From a virus, in the IMG/VR virus record IMGVR_UViG_3300032116_001250, positions 1-24,724 of that record: DNA of 24,724 bases; one strand, 5' to 3'. Of this stretch, positions 1 through 8,443 are shown piece after piece (position 1 is the stretch's first letter; every line of letters begins with the position of its first letter). The notes beneath the pieces are model-generated. The model did no database searches. It saw only the letters and a program-made list of their open reading frames with translations, and was not told the origin of the DNA. A program made the position numbers and the translations under genes.

Positions 1-2018
1 AATACCCATCTGGAGCGTCCATCGACCCATTGGCGCTGTTTGACGAAGCCGAGCTCGCGCATGATCGATGCCACCTGCATCTGATCGGCGCGGCCTTGGC
101 GCTCGACTGGTTTGCTGATCGCCTCGGTCAGTAGCAGCTCGCTGGTGATGGGTCGGCCATCGTTGCGGGGTGCGTTGACCCATTCCTGAATGGCGGCCTT
201 CCATGGGCTGTCGACGAGATAGGACTCGTTTTCGTGATCGACCTGTGCGCTGTGCTCGCGTGATAGGTGGTTGGGTTCGCCTGCCCGGTATGCGTGCACC
301 GCTGCGCTCCAGATGGCGTCACGCTCGAGCAGCAGGCCATCCACGGGGATGTGCGGGGCGGCTGTGACGGGTATGACCCAGAAACGGCGGTTGCCGGTGT
401 CGTCGACCAAGAAGCCGGTGTCTCGGTTGGTGGAGCCGACGATGATGGATCGCCTGGGGTATGCCTCGGTTGTGCGTTGGTATGGCGCACGGAACATGTC
501 CGTTTGCTGCGTAAGGAATGCTTTCACCTGGCCGGCGTGCTTACGGCCGGTGATGTGATCCAGCTCGGCCCATTCCATAAGCCACGAGCGGTGGAGCACC
601 ATCAGGTCATCCTTGGAGCCGATGTCACGTAGGGCATCGCTGAACCAGAGGCCGCCGAGGTTGCGCCAGAAGGTCGACTTACCGCAGCCCTGGGGGCCCA
701 TGAGCACGCAGGCTGAGTCGTGCTTGCAGCCGGGCTCGAAGATACGGCGTACAGCGGCCACGAGCGTGGCCTTGAGCATGGCGTCGTAGAGGCTGCCGAG
801 CTGATCACCGGGCCGTAGGTAGGCGGTTGCCAAGTGATCGATTGGGATGGGTGGGATGTGATCGGATACGTGCTCGAGATATTCGCGGACGGGATCGTAT
901 GGGTTCTCAAGTGCGACAACGTGGACGGCATCGGCTGCTAAATCTTTGGTGACCTTGACGCCTTGCTGTGAGAGGGCGAGGTAGAAGTGCTCGATGTGCT
1001 CGAGGGGTTGCTGATCCAGCTCGATGGTTTTGGTGAAGAGGTTCCATCGCAGGCGATCTGCCATCTGCTGACGCAGCAGGGCGAGAAGCTCATTGGATTC
1101 GAGCTTGAGCAGTTTGCCGTTATGGCTTGGCGTAGGGTTTGATGCGCCATCTGGTGCATGGACGGATGGCCGCGCGGCTGGAGACGTGCGGCTTTTCTGA
1201 TGGCCTGCAAGGTGGGCGAGGGTGCCAAGGGAGACGCCACCGGCTGCGGCTGAGAAGGTGCGCCATTTGGCTTCGCAGGCACCGGGCTCAAACTTGCCTG
1301 AGATGGTCGACCATTGGATCCAATCGGCGAGGAGAGCATCGTCGACGCTGTGTAGTGCCATGCCGACCCGTAGCCATGCGTCGTAGTCGTCTGCATCAGC
1401 TGCTGGCACTGATGCGAGATATGTGCGTGCGCGTTGGATGTCGGTATCTGGCAGCTGCAGGAGTGGGGCAGGTGCGGGCTTCTGGCGCTGCATCTGCTGC
1501 AGCAGTAGTGATGGGGCTTCTGCGATGGTGAGATCGCCGGGTGCGCGATCTTTGAGCCAGCGGTAGGCGCCGGTCATCGGGTGAGCGCCAGCCACTACGG
1601 ATTGGCAGCCAGCCCAGCGAAGCTCTAGCTGCTCGCCTTTGATGCTGCTGCGCAGCTTGGTGGTCTTGATCGTGGCCCAGAAGGGTTCAGGGACTTGGTA
1701 GATGATCTGCACACGGCCATCACGGCCGGATGTGACGGCCCAGGATTTCGGTAGGTCGCGGAGTGGTGCGCCGATCTGCTCGAGCACTTCAGAGGCGCCG
1801 AGGCCATCGTGATCGACAAACAGCAGGCCGCCCGACTGTGGGCCAGCGATGACGCCGATTGCTACGGCACGGCCGGCGTTTATCTCGGTGGTGAGATCAG
1901 CGCGGGATATGGGGTGCTTCTGCCATTCGGGCTGATAGGGGCGCTTGTCGTTGCCAACGGCTACCAGTGCCCAGTGATCGGGGATATTGGCGAGCTGATC
2001 GAGGAGGTCGGCTACCAC
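1..2018 (-). CDS. Prim-Pol / VapE-family primase-helicase (3' end cut by window edge)
   Basis: An open frame of 672 codons runs off the left edge without a stop, so the C-terminus is missing, though probably only a little. Residues about 10-190 resemble the bifunctional primase/polymerase (Prim-Pol) N-terminal domain, with the pattern WALVAVGNDKRPYQPEW, then LLFVDHDG and SGRDGRVQIIYQVP. Residues about 200-260 match a primase C-terminal (PriCT-like) module (DDYDAWLRVGMALHS...WRTF). From about residue 385 it is a virulence-associated-protein-E ATPase: Walker A GPQGCGKST at 441-449, an acidic strand LMEWAEL, and the family signature STNRDTGFLVDDTGNRRFW near 530. The family primes and unwinds phage DNA at the origin. 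The frame is closed upstream by TGA at 2078-2076, and the first usable start is GTG at 2018, with no clear Shine-Dalgarno. It lies 52 bp after the VRR-NUC gene and is probably in the same operon. Confidence 0.9.
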   Translation of the reverse strand, partial: MVADLLDQLANIPDHWALVAVGNDKRPYQPEWQKHPISRADLTTEINAGRAVAIGVIAGPQSGGLLFVDHDGLGASEVLEQIGAPLRDLPKSWAVTSGRDGRVQIIYQVPEPFWATIKTTKLRSSIKGEQLELRWAGCQSVVAGAHPMTGAYRWLKDRAPGDLTIAEAPSLLLQQMQRQKPAPAPLLQLPDTDIQRARTYLASVPAADADDYDAWLRVGMALHSVDDALLADWIQWSTISGKFEPGACEAKWRTFSAAAGGVSLGTLAHLAGHQKSRTSPAARPSVHAPDGASNPTPSHNGKLLKLESNELLALLRQQMADRLRWNLFTKTIELDQQPLEHIEHFYLALSQQGVKVTKDLAADAVHVVALENPYDPVREYLEHVSDHIPPIPIDHLATAYLRPGDQLGSLYDAMLKATLVAAVRRIFEPGCKHDSACVLMGPQGCGKSTFWRNLGGLWFSDALRDIGSKDDLMVLHRSWLMEWAELDHITGRKHAGQVKAFLTQQTDMFRAPYQRTTEAYPRRSIIVGSTNRDTGFLVDDTGNRRFWVIPVTAAPHIPVDGLLLERDAIWSAAVHAYRAGEPNHLSREHSAQVDHENESYLVDSPWKAAIQEWVNAPRNDGRPITSELLLTEAISKPVERQGRADQMQVASIMRELGFVKQRQWVDGRSRWV

Positions 2019-2070
2019 ATGGACGGTGAGAGGCCGGCAGAGTTTGGCAGATAGGTTGGCAGGTTGCCAG

Positions 2071-2424
2071 TTATCTCAGCAGATCGTTTGCGTCTTGGAT
2101 TGAGCGGGCGATCCCTGCGATACCACCGGCGCCCTGCACGGTGTTCAGCCATGCGTACTGCTCAGGGCGAACCCGCCCGGTTGGGGTCTTGACTTCTATC
2201 GACGTGAACACCGCCACCTGACTGCCGACCATGCCGGGGGTGATGGTGATGATGCGCCAGCCGATCAGATCAGCGGAGCCGCGTGCGAGGCCAAACTGCA
2301 CAGGCCGGCCGGTGCGTGGATCGGGCAGAGTCCCGCAGTTGTTTCTGTAGAGCCTGAGATCACTTCTCGTGCCCAGTGCCAGTCGTATTTGCTGTAGCAG
2401 ATGCGTCTCGCCTTGAGCCATCAA
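2071..2424 (-). CDS. VRR-NUC domain nuclease
   Basis: A 117-aa protein that is essentially one VRR-NUC (PD-(D/E)XK superfamily) domain, the usual length for phage stand-alone members. The family landmarks are in order: RLYRNNCG near residue 25, FGLARGSADLIG (catalytic Asp) near 44-55, the catalytic E-x-K of TSIEVKTPTGR near 75-85, and the C-terminal GGIAGIARS. Family members are structure-specific nucleases that often sit beside SF2 helicases in phage replication modules, as here. The start at 2424 lies inside the 3' end of the upstream HNH/AP2-like gene (65-bp overlap). A second ATG follows immediately, so the start could be one codon later. Translation is probably coupled to the upstream gene. 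Confidence 0.9.
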   Translation of the reverse strand: MMAQGETHLLQQIRLALGTRSDLRLYRNNCGTLPDPRTGRPVQFGLARGSADLIGWRIITITPGMVGSQVAVFTSIEVKTPTGRVRPEQYAWLNTVQGAGGIAGIARSIQDANDLLR

Positions 2425-3025
2425 GATCCTCTAGGTGCTTTTGCACATTGTGACGCGGAATGCCAAGCACCTCGCCCCACTCAGTCAGTGTCAGCCTCTG
2501 GCCGCCATGCTCGATATACACGCAGCAGCGCCGGTTGTTTTGCTGTTGCTTGCGCGTGGCCCACCGGCAATTGTCGGGCTCGTAGCCCCAGTCGTTATTG
2601 ATGCGGTCGATCGTGAGGCCTTCTTGGTATCCGCTGCCCCGAGCCCAATCCCGAAAGGCGCGATAGTCGCGCCATTCCTTGCAAACCTTGATCCCGCGGG
2701 CTCCATAGTTGACGTATGCCCGATGGCCTGTGCTGTGACAGCGCCGAACCATTGAGTCCCACACCCTATACAGCTTGGTGTGGCACTCCATGTGCTTGGT
2801 GTGCCGGCCACGCAAACAGCCGCAGGCAATCTGCTTGCCGGCACGCTCGTAGAGGCGGGACTTGCGAATAACGGTCACGCGGCCGCAGTCACACAAACAG
2901 CGCGCCATCTGGTAGCGCTGGCCTTCTGACGCATCACCCACGACGGTGAGCATTCCGAAGCGCTGGCCAAGCAGCTCGGCAGGAATTGGATTCGGCACGA
3001 AAGAAGATGGGTCAACTGTTCCCAT
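2360..3025 (-). CDS. HNH/AP2-like phage DNA-binding protein, probable free-standing endonuclease
   Basis: A 221-aa protein. The open frame extends upstream to 3148, but I chose ATG 3025: it lies one base after the stop of the SF2 helicase, is preceded by an AGGAA Shine-Dalgarno-like stretch, and removes a 40-residue tail with no family likeness. Visible parts: an N-terminal cysteine-rich segment (CLCDCG...ACGC, residues 44-70), then a module seen in many phage HNH/AP2-type proteins (YGARGIKVCKEW, LTIDRINND, GYEPDNCRWAT, residues 107-157). A helix-turn-helix-like end follows (LTLTEWGEVLGIPRHNVQKHL, about 178-198). Such proteins bind DNA, and some are mobile homing-type nucleases. Whether this one cuts DNA cannot be judged, because the HNH histidines are not obvious. 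It sits between two replication genes, as a mobile insertion might. Confidence 0.75.
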   Translation of the reverse strand: MGTVDPSSFVPNPIPAELLGQRFGMLTVVGDASEGQRYQMARCLCDCGRVTVIRKSRLYERAGKQIACGCLRGRHTKHMECHTKLYRVWDSMVRRCHSTGHRAYVNYGARGIKVCKEWRDYRAFRDWARGSGYQEGLTIDRINNDWGYEPDNCRWATRKQQQNNRRCCVYIEHGGQRLTLTEWGEVLGIPRHNVQKHLEDLDGSRRDASATANTTGTGHEK

Positions 3026-3026
3026 C

Positions 3027-4589
3027 TTATTGCGTTCCTGCGCGCTGCTGCCGGGCATTGTGCACGCGGTGAGCCCATGCGGGGCTGTAACCGCGTTGGC
3101 GTGCAATTTCGAGAAGCTCGGGCAGTGATCGCGCTTTAGCCTGTTCATATGACCTTTTTGAACCCCTGTTACTAAGTTTTACGTTTTCAATGGGCACATC
3201 TCTACTGATGGTTGCTTTACCGGTTTTAGGATGAATAAGTGTGACCGCAACCGTGCTTTCATTTAAAACAGAAAGCACCCTCCAATCTCCACGGCCGCCA
3301 GGCGTAGCCTTTGTCCATATTTTGCCAAACCTGATGTTTACTTTTGCCCCTTTGTAGAGGCCGTTGCTGAATACCTCAACAAGCTCACCATTTATCTGTT
3401 TGATTTCGCGTCGTAACTTAGGCGCACAGGCTGCCCCACACACCGGGCACACCGGCGCGGGCTTGAACGCCGCGTAGCACTCAGGGCATGTGCGGACTGA
3501 TGGCGCTGGTGTGCCGCGGCCACCACGCACGATGCCTTCGGCCAGGCTCCATTCGCGCGGATCATCGGGGAAGCCATGGCGGGTGACATTGCCAACGTGA
3601 TCGAGGATGAGCGCAGCATCCTTGCCGGGTGCTGGGCGCAGCACGCGGCCCACCTGCTGGAGGTAGAGCCCTAGCGATTGCGTTGGCCTGAGCAGGATCG
3701 CGCAGCTAGCGGCTGGCACATCAAAGCCCTCGCTCACCACATCCACGGTCACGAGCACACGCACGATGCCGGCGGCGAAATCAGCCACCACCTGATCGCG
3801 GTTGCCCGTGCCACCCAACAGCAGTGCTGCGCTGATCCCTGCCGTCTTAAATGCGTCGCACACTGAGATAGCATGGGCGACATTGCAGCAGAAGGCGATG
3901 GCCTGTTGCCCATCGGCCAGGCGCTGGTAATGCGCGATTGCATCGCCGGTAACTGTGGGCCGATCCATGGCAGCTGCGGCCTGATCGTTGGCGTAATCAC
4001 CAGCACGGCGCCGGATCCCGGATAGATCAGCCACCACTGGCGGCGCATAGATCCGCGCGGCAGATAGAAATCCCCAAAACACCAGATCAGCAACGCTGGG
4101 ACCGAGCACCAGCTGATCGAAGGCTTCGCTGAGGCCGCGGCCATCGAGCCTGCATGGTGTAGCTGTGACGCCTAGGCGATAGGCATCAGGCCAGTGCTCG
4201 AGGATCTGGCGCCAGCTGCCTGCTGCTGCGTGGTGCGCTTCATCGATGATCACGAGCGATGGCGACCAATCCATGCGCGATAGGCGCCGCACAAGCGTTT
4301 GCACCGATGCGATCTGCACCGCGTGATCGGATGCGGGATGGCCTGCGGCAATGATGCCGTGCTCCAACCCAGCCCATGCGAGCTTGCTAGCGGTCTGATG
4401 GATCAGCTCACGGCGATGCACCAGGATCAGCACCTGCCGACCACGTGCTGCAGCTTGCGCGGCGATGCTGGCGAGGATGATTGTTTTGCCACCGCCCGTG
4501 GGTAGGCATAGCAGCGGTGCCCTGGCGCCCTGCTGCATGGCGGAGCGCAGTGCATCGATGGCGCGATCCTGATACCCCCTCAGTTGCAT
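3027..4589 (-). CDS. SF2 DEAD/DEAH-box helicase with C-terminal zinc ribbon
   Basis: A 520-aa superfamily 2 helicase. Motifs: Q-like start LRGYQDRAIDAL, Walker A PTGGGKT (30-36), motif II IIDEAH (114-119), motif III-like TATPCR (142-147), and motif VI QQVGRVLRP (311-319). A zinc-ribbon candidate follows (CPEC 368-371, CPVC 381-384). The last 40 residues (RSLPELLEIARQRGYSPAWAHRVHNARQ region) are the tail usual in phage members. Between ribbon and tail, residues about 405-472 form an extra beta-rich segment whose DNA (about 3170-3375) is visibly more AT-rich than its surroundings. The start overlaps the end of the upstream helicase-methyltransferase by 10 bp, which suggests coupled translation. 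The likely role is DNA unwinding in phage replication or recombination, alongside VRR-NUC and the VapE primase. Confidence 0.92.
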   Translation of the reverse strand: MQLRGYQDRAIDALRSAMQQGARAPLLCLPTGGGKTIILASIAAQAAARGRQVLILVHRRELIHQTASKLAWAGLEHGIIAAGHPASDHAVQIASVQTLVRRLSRMDWSPSLVIIDEAHHAAAGSWRQILEHWPDAYRLGVTATPCRLDGRGLSEAFDQLVLGPSVADLVFWGFLSAARIYAPPVVADLSGIRRRAGDYANDQAAAAMDRPTVTGDAIAHYQRLADGQQAIAFCCNVAHAISVCDAFKTAGISAALLLGGTGNRDQVVADFAAGIVRVLVTVDVVSEGFDVPAASCAILLRPTQSLGLYLQQVGRVLRPAPGKDAALILDHVGNVTRHGFPDDPREWSLAEGIVRGGRGTPAPSVRTCPECYAAFKPAPVCPVCGAACAPKLRREIKQINGELVEVFSNGLYKGAKVNIRFGKIWTKATPGGRGDWRVLSVLNESTVAVTLIHPKTGKATISRDVPIENVKLSNRGSKRSYEQAKARSLPELLEIARQRGYSPAWAHRVHNARQQRAGTQ

Positions 4590-6847
4590 GGCAAGAGCTC
4601 CGCTTGCTTGGCGGCCTGCACATTGGTGAGGTTCTTCACTGCGCAGTTGAAGTAGGACGGCTTCAGTTCAAACCCAACAAAGCGGCGGCCCATCTGCAGG
4701 CTCACGTGGCCTTCGGATCCGATACCAGCGAACGGGCTCAGCACCACATCGCCTGGGTTGCTCCAGAGCTGCAGGCCGCGGCGGATCACTTCCAGCTGCA
4801 GCGGGCAGATGTGGCGCTCATCTTCATTAGCGCGTGCGCTGCGGTACTGCAGCGTGTCTGATGGGTTGATGTCCATCCATACGGGGCTGGCATAGCGCTG
4901 CCAGATGTTGATCGAGTCTTTGATCTGATCGCCCGTCTTAGGTGGTGGGTTCTCACCGGCAAACTCAGTGAATGGGCCGGCCACCGGCTCCGTGTTGTCG
5001 CCCAGCTTGCGCACGGTCACCAGATAGTCAGGGATGCCTTGGCGGCTGAGTGCTGAGTCTTTACGGATTTGTTTGTGCAGCAGGCCGATTGCCTTGGTGC
5101 GCTGCATGGCGGTGACTGGATCCTTCCAGATGCAGACCTCGCTATGAAATACGAAACCAGCGGCCTGGAAAATGCGCAGCATGTCACCGCGAAAGTCCTT
5201 CACGCCGATGAAGCCATCGCGCTCTTTGCTGCTGGGGAGATTCATGCAGTGAAAGCTGATCAGCCGGCCGGGCATCATCACGCGGTGGAGCTCAGCGGCA
5301 AGGAATCCGAAGTGATCAAAGAACTCCTGCTCAGTGCGGCTATTGCCCATATCGCGGTCGCTGTTGGAGTAGGTGTAGAGCGACGCGAACGGCGGGCTGA
5401 AGATGCTGTAGTGGATGGAATCAGAGTCCAGCTGGCGGATGCTCTCCACGCAGTCGCCCATATAGAGATCCCATCCATCGCCGGTTTGGTGCTCTGTGAT
5501 GTGTGGGGCAACTTGGCGCTGGATCTTCTTGAGTTGTTCCATGGTTGATTGCTTCATGATGGTGACCATGGATTGCGCCATGGCGATGCTGTCCGCTTCC
5601 TTGCGGCGGATGTTGTCGATCACGCGGCCCTCTGCCACGTCGTAGATGATGTGAGCGTTGACGGGGTGCTGTTGACCGAATCGCCAGCAGCGGCGGATGG
5701 CTTGATAGAACGCCTCATAACTGTGGCTGAGGCCAACGAATGCGACGTTGTGGCAGCGCTGGAAGTTGAGGCCAAACCCGAAGATGCTGGGCTTGCTGAC
5801 TAGAACGCGGATCTTGCCGTCTTGAAAGTCGATAGCGGCCTGCCGCTTGTGATCGTCTGAATCGGAGCCTGATACCTCAACAGCACCATCGATGGCTGTG
5901 GTGAGCGCTTTGGATTCATCGTTGAGATCACACCAGATCAGCCATTGCTCGGTGTTGCTGTTGGCCAAGGTGGCAGCTGCTGCAACGCGCAGATCGAGCG
6001 ATGCCTTGCGCACGTGGCGTTGATCGCTGAGGGTGCGGGCCTCCATGGCGAACAGTGCCATCTGGCCGGCGTCATCAGTTGCGGCATCACGTGGCGTTTC
6101 GACCGTGCAGTCTTGGATCTGTAGCGCCGGCAGCACGAAGTTGCCGTCCTCGTAGCCGAGATCTGATGGCTTGCGGATGGTGACCGCCCAGCTGCAAACC
6201 CACTCCCAGAACTTGCTGACGGCATGACCTTTGAGGCGCCACTTGCTGGTGTCGCCGCCGTCGTGGACGAAGAACATGGCCAGCATCTCGGTGCGGGTCA
6301 TGACGCCGATGAACTCAGCATGGTTGCCCAGCTCCATGTGGTCATTCGGTGCTGGTGTGGCGGAGCAGGCCAGCCGGAATGGCGTCTGTGCGAACGACTC
6401 GATGATCTGGTTGCGGATCTTGCCGGTGTATGCCTTGAGGATGCTGGACTCATCGAGCACCACGCCAGAGAAGGCAGTGGCATCGAAGTGGGCGAGCTTC
6501 TCGTAGTTGGTGACCGTGATGCCGGGTTGCACATCGGCTTGTGTGCTGGCGAAGTTGCAGGCAATGCCGAACTTCTGGCCCTCGCGCACGGTTTGGTGTG
6601 AGACGGCAAGCGGCGCCAGGATCAGCACATTGCCGCCGGTGTGCTGATGCACCTGCGATGCCCACTCGAGCTGCATGGCGGTTTTGCCCATGCCGCAATC
6701 GGCCCAGATGCAGAACCTGCCAACACGGCAGGCCATGGTCACGATGTCCCGCTGAAAGGGGAAGAGCGGCGCGGTGAAGTCTGATGGATCAAACCCGACT
6801 GGTGGGCAGGCGGTTGATTTGGATGCGAGGAATGCGGAGTAGTTCAT
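4580..6847 (-). CDS. SNF2-type helicase fused to beta-class DNA methyltransferase
   Basis: A 755-aa two-part enzyme. Residues about 25-410 are an SNF2/SF2-type ATPase: Walker A CGMGKT (51-56), motif II LDESS (131-135), SATP (162-165), and motif VI YQAIRRCWRFGQ (381-392). Residues about 455-750 are an amino-methyltransferase of circularly permuted (beta-class) order, with motif IV SPPF (484-487) before the AdoMet-binding motif SPFAGIGSEG (704-713). SPPF is the form seen in N4-cytosine enzymes such as M.PvuII, so m4C is the better guess, but m6A is not excluded. The open frame reaches 6946 and would overlap the divergent gene, so I prefer ATG 6847, leaving a 91-bp control region. No cognate restriction enzyme is adjacent. 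It is the first gene of the leftward replication operon. Confidence 0.9.
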   Translation of the reverse strand: MNYSAFLASKSTACPPVGFDPSDFTAPLFPFQRDIVTMACRVGRFCIWADCGMGKTAMQLEWASQVHQHTGGNVLILAPLAVSHQTVREGQKFGIACNFASTQADVQPGITVTNYEKLAHFDATAFSGVVLDESSILKAYTGKIRNQIIESFAQTPFRLACSATPAPNDHMELGNHAEFIGVMTRTEMLAMFFVHDGGDTSKWRLKGHAVSKFWEWVCSWAVTIRKPSDLGYEDGNFVLPALQIQDCTVETPRDAATDDAGQMALFAMEARTLSDQRHVRKASLDLRVAAAATLANSNTEQWLIWCDLNDESKALTTAIDGAVEVSGSDSDDHKRQAAIDFQDGKIRVLVSKPSIFGFGLNFQRCHNVAFVGLSHSYEAFYQAIRRCWRFGQQHPVNAHIIYDVAEGRVIDNIRRKEADSIAMAQSMVTIMKQSTMEQLKKIQRQVAPHITEHQTGDGWDLYMGDCVESIRQLDSDSIHYSIFSPPFASLYTYSNSDRDMGNSRTEQEFFDHFGFLAAELHRVMMPGRLISFHCMNLPSSKERDGFIGVKDFRGDMLRIFQAAGFVFHSEVCIWKDPVTAMQRTKAIGLLHKQIRKDSALSRQGIPDYLVTVRKLGDNTEPVAGPFTEFAGENPPPKTGDQIKDSINIWQRYASPVWMDINPSDTLQYRSARANEDERHICPLQLEVIRRGLQLWSNPGDVVLSPFAGIGSEGHVSLQMGRRFVGFELKPSYFNCAVKNLTNVQAAKQAELLPCN

Positions 6848-6938
6848 AGGCGGGTGGATCGGGCTGAGCGGCCCGCTGTGGCGCACCGTAGCGCACCTTG
6901 CGGCATCCGCTAGTATTTGCCGGCAACCCCCTAGAATT
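6848..6938. promoter_or_regulatory. Divergent control region for replication and RecET operons
   Basis: This 91-bp gap separates the start of the leftward helicase-methyltransferase gene from the start of the rightward nuclease gene, so both promoters must lie here or just inside the genes. Visible elements: a direct repeat GCGCACC at 6881-6887 and 6891-6897 (10-bp, one-turn spacing), a TAGTAT -10-like hexamer at 6911-6916, a perfect 10-bp palindrome TTGCCGGCAA at 6917-6926, and TAGAAT at 6932-6937 just before the ATG. I see no convincing -35 box, so exact promoters are not assigned. Confidence 0.45.
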
Positions 6939-7772
6939 ATGGACAACGCCGCGTATCACGCGCATCCGGCTGTCTCAAAGTCTCATCTGGATCTCATCGC
7001 GAGATCACCGCTGCACTATTGGGCGCGGTATCTGGACCCTGACCGTGTGGCACCAGATCCCAGCCCGCAGATGCGCCTCGGCACTGCGCTGCACACGCAT
7101 GTGTTAGAGCTCAGCAGGTGGGATGAGGAGATCGCCGTGGCGCCGCCCATGGATCGCCGCACCAAAGCCGGCAAGGAACTGTGGGCCGCATTCGAGTCGC
7201 AGGCTGAAGGCAAAACGGTCATCACCGCCGACGATGCCGCGCAAGTGATGGCCATGGGCCGTGCTGTGCTGCGTCACCCTGCTGCAGCGATGCTGCTGGG
7301 GCTACCGGGCAAGGCTGAGACCACGCACATGTGGACGGATGCCAGCACGGGGCTTGACTGCAAATGCCGGCCGGATTGGCTAACGGACGACGGCAGCATC
7401 GTGGTTGATCTCAAGACCACCAAGGAAGCCAGTCCGCGAGGGTTCAAGCAAAGCGTGGCCAATTTCGCCTACCACAAGCAGGCAGCCTGGTATCTGCACG
7501 GGATTGAGCAGGCCACCGGGCGCCGGCCCGATCAGTTCATCTTTATCTGCGTGGAATCAACCGCGCCGTATGCCGTGGCGGTCTATGCCGCCGATGCGGA
7601 GATGATCGAGCGGGGCCACGATCAGGCCATGCGCGATTTGGCGAAATTGGCGGTTTGCAAGGCCGCCGATCACTGGCCGAGCTACAGCGAGCAGATTGAA
7701 ACGCTCAGCCTGCCGGGTTGGATGACGGGCGCCACAGGCCAGCAGCAGACCACTGAGATCGAGACCTACTAA
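6939..7772 (+). CDS. RecE-like PDDEXK exonuclease
   Basis: A 277-aa PD-(D/E)XK nuclease of the phage RecE-C-terminal/DUF3799 type. Motifs: VSKSHLDLIARSPLHYW near the N-terminus, GTALHTHVLE (His52), CRPDWL (Asp146), the catalytic VVDLKTT (Asp157, Lys159), and the QAAWYL helix (Gln181). Such enzymes degrade one strand of duplex ends to give 3' single strands for an annealing protein. The RecT-like partner begins on the stop codon of this gene (TAATG), giving a classical RecET pair. It is the first gene of the rightward operon and has no evident Shine-Dalgarno. Confidence 0.9.
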   Translation: MDNAAYHAHPAVSKSHLDLIARSPLHYWARYLDPDRVAPDPSPQMRLGTALHTHVLELSRWDEEIAVAPPMDRRTKAGKELWAAFESQAEGKTVITADDAAQVMAMGRAVLRHPAAAMLLGLPGKAETTHMWTDASTGLDCKCRPDWLTDDGSIVVDLKTTKEASPRGFKQSVANFAYHKQAAWYLHGIEQATGRRPDQFIFICVESTAPYAVAVYAADAEMIERGHDQAMRDLAKLAVCKAADHWPSYSEQIETLSLPGWMTGATGQQQTTEIETY

Positions 7773-8443
7773 TGGATCCACAATCAGCCATTACCACCCA
7801 GCCCACCGGCTCAGTTTTCTCTGGCATCCAAGCCTTCGAGGATGCGCAACGGATTGCCAAGGCACTGGCCAGCAGCACGCTGATTCCGCCGCAGTTCCAA
7901 GGGCAGCAGGGTTTCGCCAACTGCTTGGTGGCGCTTGAGATTGCGGGACGGATGGGCATCAGCCCGTTCCTGGCGATGCAGCACCTGCACGTCATCCATG
8001 GCCGCCCCAGTTGGAGCAGCAGCTTCATCATTGCGATGGTGAACGGCTGCGGTCGTTTCAGCCCGTTGCGGTTTGAGCTGAGCGGCAGCGGTGACTCGCT
8101 GGCCTGTTATGCCACCGCCAAGGATCTCGCCAGCGGGCAAGAACTGAAGGGTCCGACCATCACGATGGCGATGGCCAAGAAAGAGGGATGGGCAACCAAG
8201 AGCGGCAGCAAGTGGCAGACGATGCCCGAGCTGATGATCCGCTATCGCGCCGCGGCCTTCTGGGGGCGTCTGTATGCCAGCGACATGCTGCTGGGTATGC
8301 AGAGCCAGGAGGAGGTTGTGGATGTGGAGCCGGTCACGGTGACCGAAACCAGCGTGGCGGATCTGAATGCCGCCATCGCCCAGCCGGCGCCTGCGGCACC
8401 AGTGGAGGCACCAGTGGAGGCGGATCAGGATGAGCTCTTCTGA
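7772..8443 (+). CDS. RecT-family single-strand annealing protein
   Basis: A 223-aa RecT/Red-beta superfamily protein. The core LVALEIAGRMGISPFLAMQ (residues 52-70), HVIHGRPSW (73-81) and the later KKEGW...MPELMIRYRAAAFWGRLY (136-169) are characteristic. Family members bind the single strand exposed by the exonuclease and anneal it to a complementary strand. The ATG overlaps the nuclease stop codon by one base. After the folded core comes an Ala/Pro/Val-rich linker (about 190-216) ending in a short acidic tip, DQDELF, which resembles the C-terminal tip of bacterial SSB proteins. The end overlaps the next gene by 14 bp. Confidence 0.92.
   Translation: MDPQSAITTQPTGSVFSGIQAFEDAQRIAKALASSTLIPPQFQGQQGFANCLVALEIAGRMGISPFLAMQHLHVIHGRPSWSSSFIIAMVNGCGRFSPLRFELSGSGDSLACYATAKDLASGQELKGPTITMAMAKKEGWATKSGSKWQTMPELMIRYRAAAFWGRLYASDMLLGMQSQEEVVDVEPVTVTETSVADLNAAIAQPAPAAPVEAPVEADQDELF

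Noticed and set aside
5069-5548. Plus-strand open frame (159 aa) across the helicase-methyltransferase
   Set aside because: Antisense of the catalytic methyltransferase region; composition follows the other strand and no family pattern is seen.
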